In this document: in pieces, positions 5,937 through 7,639 of the stretch
How the letters are laid out: each line of letters begins with the position of its first letter
Position numbering within the stretch: the stretch's first letter is position 1
NCBI GenBank assembly: GCA_026014605.1
Contig: JAOZIC010000075.1
Coordinates: 8,545 to 16,183, forward strand
Direction: 5' to 3'
Length of the DNA stretch: 7,639 nucleotides
Origin: Candidatus Bathyarchaeota archaeon
GTDB taxonomy: Archaea > Thermoproteota > Bathyarchaeia > Bathyarchaeales > Bathyarchaeaceae
Notes under the pieces: model-generated
What the model was told of the DNA's origin: nothing
The model's input: only the letters and a program-made list of their open reading frames with translations
Database searches by the model: none
Position numbers and translations under genes: made by a program

Positions 5937-6908
5937 ATGGTTGAAAAGATGGATGCGCCTCTGTCGTTGGGTGTCGATCTAGGGGGCAGCAAAATTAATG
6001 TTGGTTTAGTGGATGCTTCTGGTAATGTTTTGGTTAGTCACAAGTCTTTGCTTTCTTCCAAATCTCCAGATGCGGTATTTGATGACATTTCAGCGGGTAT
6101 CGAAGTTTGTTATAGCAAAACTGGTAAACAGGCTGCAGCCCTTGGAGTTGGTGTTGCTGCTCAAGTTGACGAAAAAGGAGTTGTGCGTGGTTCTCCTAAT
6201 TTGGGTTGGAGAAAAGTTGATGTGAAAAAAGCTTTGGAACAAAAGGTTGGGTTGCCTGTTTTTGTGACTAATGATGTTCGTGCTGCAACATGGGGTGAGT
6301 GGCAGTTTGGTTCTGGTCGTGGTGTAGACGATTTGGTGGTTTTGTTTGTTGGCACTGGTGTCGGCGGAGGCGTTGTCAGCGGTGGGCGTCTACTTTCTGG
6401 TTGTTCAAACACGGGCGGCGAGTTAGGTCACATGACTATTGTTTCTGGTGGACGTAAATGTCGTTGCCCTAACTATGGCTGTTTGGAGGCGTATGCTGGT
6501 GGTTGGGCTATTGCAGAGCGTACTCAAGAAGCAATCCGAACCCTGTCGACTCAAGGTAAACGGTTGTTGCTTTTGGCGGGTAGTGTGAGTAATGTTTCTT
6601 CTGTTACTCTTAATGAGGCGTACCGTCAAGGAGATTTGTTGTCTCGGTTGTTGGTTGAAGAAACTGGCAAGTTTTTGGGTGCAGGAGTTGTCAGCATAGT
6701 TAATGCGTTCAACCCATGTGTTGTGGCTCTTGGCGGCGGAATCATTGAAAACATTCCAGAGTTGGTTTCAATGGTCAAAGACTTCGTTACAGATAACGCC
6801 TTGACTGCTGCGGTTGAACCCCTAAGTATCGTAAGAGCCGAGTTAGGAGCCGATGCTGCGGTTATTGGGGCGGCTTGTTTGGCTCAAGATTTGGTGAAAA
6901 ACCGTTAA
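5937..6908 (+). CDS. ROK-family sugar kinase (glucokinase-like)
   Basis: A 323-residue protein with all the main features of ATP-dependent ROK kinases, which phosphorylate glucose, mannose, fructose or N-acetylhexosamines in the cytoplasm. Seen in order are the phosphate loop DLGGSK (14-19), the catalytic Asp113 in VTNDVRAATWGE (110-121), the second phosphate loop GTGVGGG (139-145), the sugar-contact pair Glu162/His165 in GELGH, and the ROK zinc motif CxCxxxxC (Cys175, Cys177, Cys182) followed by Glu184. His165 and the three Cys would bind zinc. ALGGGI (264-269) is the late adenosine-side glycine motif. No N-terminal helix-turn-helix is present, so it is a kinase and not a ROK repressor. The exact sugar cannot be told from sequence. 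The start at 5937 is fixed by AGGTGA (5925-5930), six bases before the ATG, in preference to Met5. Codons are strikingly G/T-ending (GGT, GTT, TCT, TTG), unlike the macrodomain gene. Confidence 0.94.
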   Translation: MVEKMDAPLSLGVDLGGSKINVGLVDASGNVLVSHKSLLSSKSPDAVFDDISAGIEVCYSKTGKQAAALGVGVAAQVDEKGVVRGSPNLGWRKVDVKKALEQKVGLPVFVTNDVRAATWGEWQFGSGRGVDDLVVLFVGTGVGGGVVSGGRLLSGCSNTGGELGHMTIVSGGRKCRCPNYGCLEAYAGGWAIAERTQEAIRTLSTQGKRLLLLAGSVSNVSSVTLNEAYRQGDLLSRLLVEETGKFLGAGVVSIVNAFNPCVVALGGGIIENIPELVSMVKDFVTDNALTAAVEPLSIVRAELGADAAVIGAACLAQDLVKNR

Positions 6909-6913
6909 TTTGC

Positions 6914-6925
6914 TTGTTTAAACAA
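6914..6925. repeat. 12-bp perfect palindrome after the ROK kinase gene
   Basis: TTGTTTAAACAA is a perfect palindrome 5 bp after the ROK stop codon and just before a T-rich stretch. It may be part of the terminator or a protein-binding site. AT-rich palindromes of this length can occur by chance in intergenic DNA. Confidence 0.35.
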
Positions 6926-6927
6926 AG

Positions 6928-6965
6928 TTTTTGGGCAATTTTTGTTTTGTGCCTTTTTTTGTTTT
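6928..6965 (+). terminator. T-rich terminator after the ROK kinase gene
   Basis: Runs of five, five, four, seven and four T residues follow within 38 bases, starting about 20 bases past the stop codon and directly after the palindrome at 6914-6925. Confidence 0.5.
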
Positions 6966-6970
6966 CAGGC

Positions 6971-6981
6971 GAAAGGTTAAT
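6971..6981 (+). promoter_or_regulatory. Promoter-like element of the RAM-domain gene
   Basis: GAAAGGTTAAT has a purine-rich BRE-like half and a weak TATA-like half (GTTAAT). Its position, about 42 bases before the ATG, predicts a start near 7003 and a very short leader. The same 11-mer is found before the ROK kinase gene, also directly after a T-rich terminator. Confidence 0.4.
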
Positions 6982-6982
6982 T

Positions 6983-7019
6983 TCTTGCAATGATGCTCTT
7001 CTCAGGAGGAGTTGCAAGA
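6983..7019 (+). repeat. 8-bp perfect inverted repeat enclosing the ribosome site of the RAM-domain gene
   Basis: TCTTGCAA (6983-6990) and TTGCAAGA (7012-7019) are exact reverse complements with 21 bases between them. The spacer contains the ribosome site AGGAGG (7004-7009), and the right arm ends on the A of the ATG start codon. It could act as an operator spanning the transcript start or, if transcription starts upstream of 6983, as an mRNA hairpin controlling translation. Confidence 0.5.
7004..7009 (+). promoter_or_regulatory. Shine-Dalgarno site deciding the start of the RAM-domain gene
   Basis: AGGAGG is the strongest ribosome site in the window, nine bases before the ATG at 7019. It rules out the upstream in-frame ATG at 6875, which lies inside the ROK gene. 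Confidence 0.75.
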
Positions 7020-7264
7020 TGTCTGTCTTAGCTTATGTTTTGGTTACTTTGAATCCGGGCACCGAAAAGGACATTCTCAAAAAAGCTTCTTTCTTTAAGG
7101 AAGTCACACGGGTCAGTATGACCTACGGAGAATACGATGCCCTTCTGCAGGTAAACACAGAAACTTTGGATGAATTAAACGAGTTTCTAACCGACAAACT
7201 AAGAGTACTGCCCGATATCTTTCAAACAGCCACATTGATAGTTGCAAAAACTCACATGGGGTAA
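7019..7264 (+). CDS. Stand-alone Lrp/AsnC ligand-binding (RAM) domain protein
   Basis: An 81-residue protein matching only the C-terminal effector domain of Lrp/AsnC regulators, a beta-alpha-beta-beta-alpha-beta fold. Visible are the first strand AYVLVTL (5-11), the helix NPGTEKDILKKAS, the central turn TYGEYDALLQV (35-45), which carries the conserved Gly-Glu/Asp-Tyr-Asp loop, the second helix DELNEFLTDKL (51-61) and the last strand with LPDIFQTATLIV (64-75). There is no helix-turn-helix DNA-binding domain and no room for one, because the ribosome site AGGAGG fixes the start. Such small proteins are common in archaea. They form dimers or octamers that bind amino acids, and may modulate full-length Lrp-type regulators or act as metabolite sensors; the ligand is unknown here. 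The gene has its own promoter-like element and lies alone between the ROK kinase and an incomplete membrane protein gene. Confidence 0.88.
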   Translation: MSVLAYVLVTLNPGTEKDILKKASFFKEVTRVSMTYGEYDALLQVNTETLDELNEFLTDKLRVLPDIFQTATLIVAKTHMG

Positions 7265-7317
7265 CCTGGCCAAAACAAGACACATCTTTTAATGTGGATT
7301 GTTAGCAGAAAGCCTCG

Positions 7318-7340
7318 TTTTTGCTGTTTTATTTTTTGTT
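7318..7340 (+). terminator. T-rich terminator after the RAM-domain gene
   Basis: Runs of five, four and six T residues lie 54-76 bases past the stop codon. A weak 5-bp dyad (CACAT at 7281-7285, ATGTG at 7292-7296) lies upstream but is probably not needed. Confidence 0.4.
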
Positions 7341-7439
7341 CACAGCCTAGTGTTTGTTAGGTTTGTTGCTGTTTTGTTCAGGTTTTGAATTGAATCCCGA
7401 TTGAAATCCGATAAACACGGTATCTGGAAACGGTTTTTG

Positions 7440-7450
7440 GTACATATTTT
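7440..7450 (+). promoter_or_regulatory. Possible TATA box before the last, incomplete gene
   Basis: GTACATATTTT is a moderate TATA match. It would start a transcript near 7470, leaving about 20 bases before the GTG at 7491. This supports a start codon near 7491 but is weak on its own. Confidence 0.3.
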
Positions 7451-7490
7451 GTTTTCATAAAGCCTTTGGCGTGTTTTGTTGAAACGTTTT

Positions 7491-7639
7491 GTGAATGTGA
7501 CAAGATTGGATTCAAAAACCGTAACTGTAGTTCGAGTTCTGGTGCTAGTTTGCATAGCCCTGTTTTTCTATTTCTCGTCTACTTCTGTGCAGTTACGTCA
7601 AGACCATGTTTTTGGTTCAGAAGTTGATTCCGCAGTTAC
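7491..7639 (+). CDS. Partial hypothetical membrane protein, N-terminal part
   Basis: An open frame runs from after the stop at 7458-7460 to the window edge, so the gene is cut at its 3' end. From the GTG at 7491 about 49 residues are visible: a short polar start (VNVTRLDSK), a strongly hydrophobic helix around residues 11-30 (including VLVLVCIALFFYF), then a polar, presumably extracellular stretch containing QLRQDHVFGSEVD. This looks like a signal anchor or first transmembrane helix. No ATG is available. Alternative starts in frame are TTG at 7476 or 7479 and GTG at 7497, and no clear Shine-Dalgarno decides between them. The hydrophobic profile in an otherwise low-complexity G/T-rich region is the main reason to believe it codes. 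I do not recognise the family. Confidence 0.5.
   Translation, partial: MNVTRLDSKTVTVVRVLVLVCIALFFYFSSTSVQLRQDHVFGSEVDSAV

Noticed and set aside
6875..7018. N-terminal extension of the RAM-domain protein from the ATG at 6875
   Set aside because: It would start inside the ROK gene and run through its terminator; AGGAGG places the start at 7019.
7387..7410. Imperfect tandem 12-mer (GAATTGAATCCC, GATTGAAATCCG)
   Set aside because: Only about 8 of 12 bases match and there are just two units; neither a CRISPR repeat nor an integrator site.
7265..7490. Gap between the RAM-domain gene and the last gene, checked for tRNA, small RNA or a minus-strand gene
   Set aside because: It is G/T-rich with no cloverleaf and no convincing codon pattern; the 71-codon minus-strand frame there is low-complexity.

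Overview
This window looks like ordinary chromosomal DNA from an archaeon. The evidence is an HMf-type histone, a group II chaperonin (thermosome), a fused ADP-forming acyl-CoA synthetase/GNAT protein, a stand-alone Lrp/AsnC ligand-binding domain protein, archaeal BRE/TATA-like promoters about 25-30 bp before the likely transcript starts, and T-rich terminators. The moderate G+C and the gene set would suit a TACK-type lineage such as Bathyarchaeia, but that assignment is a guess from general resemblance. I see no tRNA, rRNA, CRISPR array, insertion sequence or phage gene.

Layout. Bases 1-276 hold the C-terminal end of a membrane protein resembling an ABC-2 type permease. A TATA-like box directly after it leads into a macrodomain (ADP-ribose-binding) gene at 353-886. 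This converges, with only 10 bp between stop codons, on a large minus-strand gene (897-3575) for an acyl-CoA synthetase (ADP-forming) alpha+beta fusion with a C-terminal GNAT acetyltransferase, the architecture of bacterial Pat/PatZ. That gene diverges from a histone gene (3778-3999) across a promoter region of about 200 bp. Next come the thermosome gene (4128-5762), a ROK-family sugar kinase (5937-6908) and an 81-residue Lrp/AsnC RAM-domain protein (7019-7264). Each is on the plus strand with its own promoter-like element and T-rich 3' end. The window closes with the start of a probable membrane protein beginning near 7491.

How the genes relate. No long operon is visible; the genes look like single transcription units. 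Histone and thermosome share a 10-base promoter element (TGAAAAACTT followed by an AT-rich box), as expected for two highly expressed genes. ROK kinase and RAM-domain genes share a different 11-base element (GAAAGGTTAAT). The acyl-CoA synthetase/acetyltransferase, the macrodomain protein and the histone together form a speculative protein-acylation neighbourhood.

Most notable points. (1) The synthetase/GNAT fusion keeps the alpha-subunit phospho-histidine (His256) but has Asn542 where the beta-subunit histidine of ADP-forming acetyl-CoA synthetases should be. (2) A perfect 8-bp inverted repeat flanks the Shine-Dalgarno sequence of the RAM-domain gene and touches its start codon. (3) Several other perfect dyads sit between TATA boxes and start codons. 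(4) Base composition and codon choice shift from A/C-rich to G/T-rich along the plus strand.
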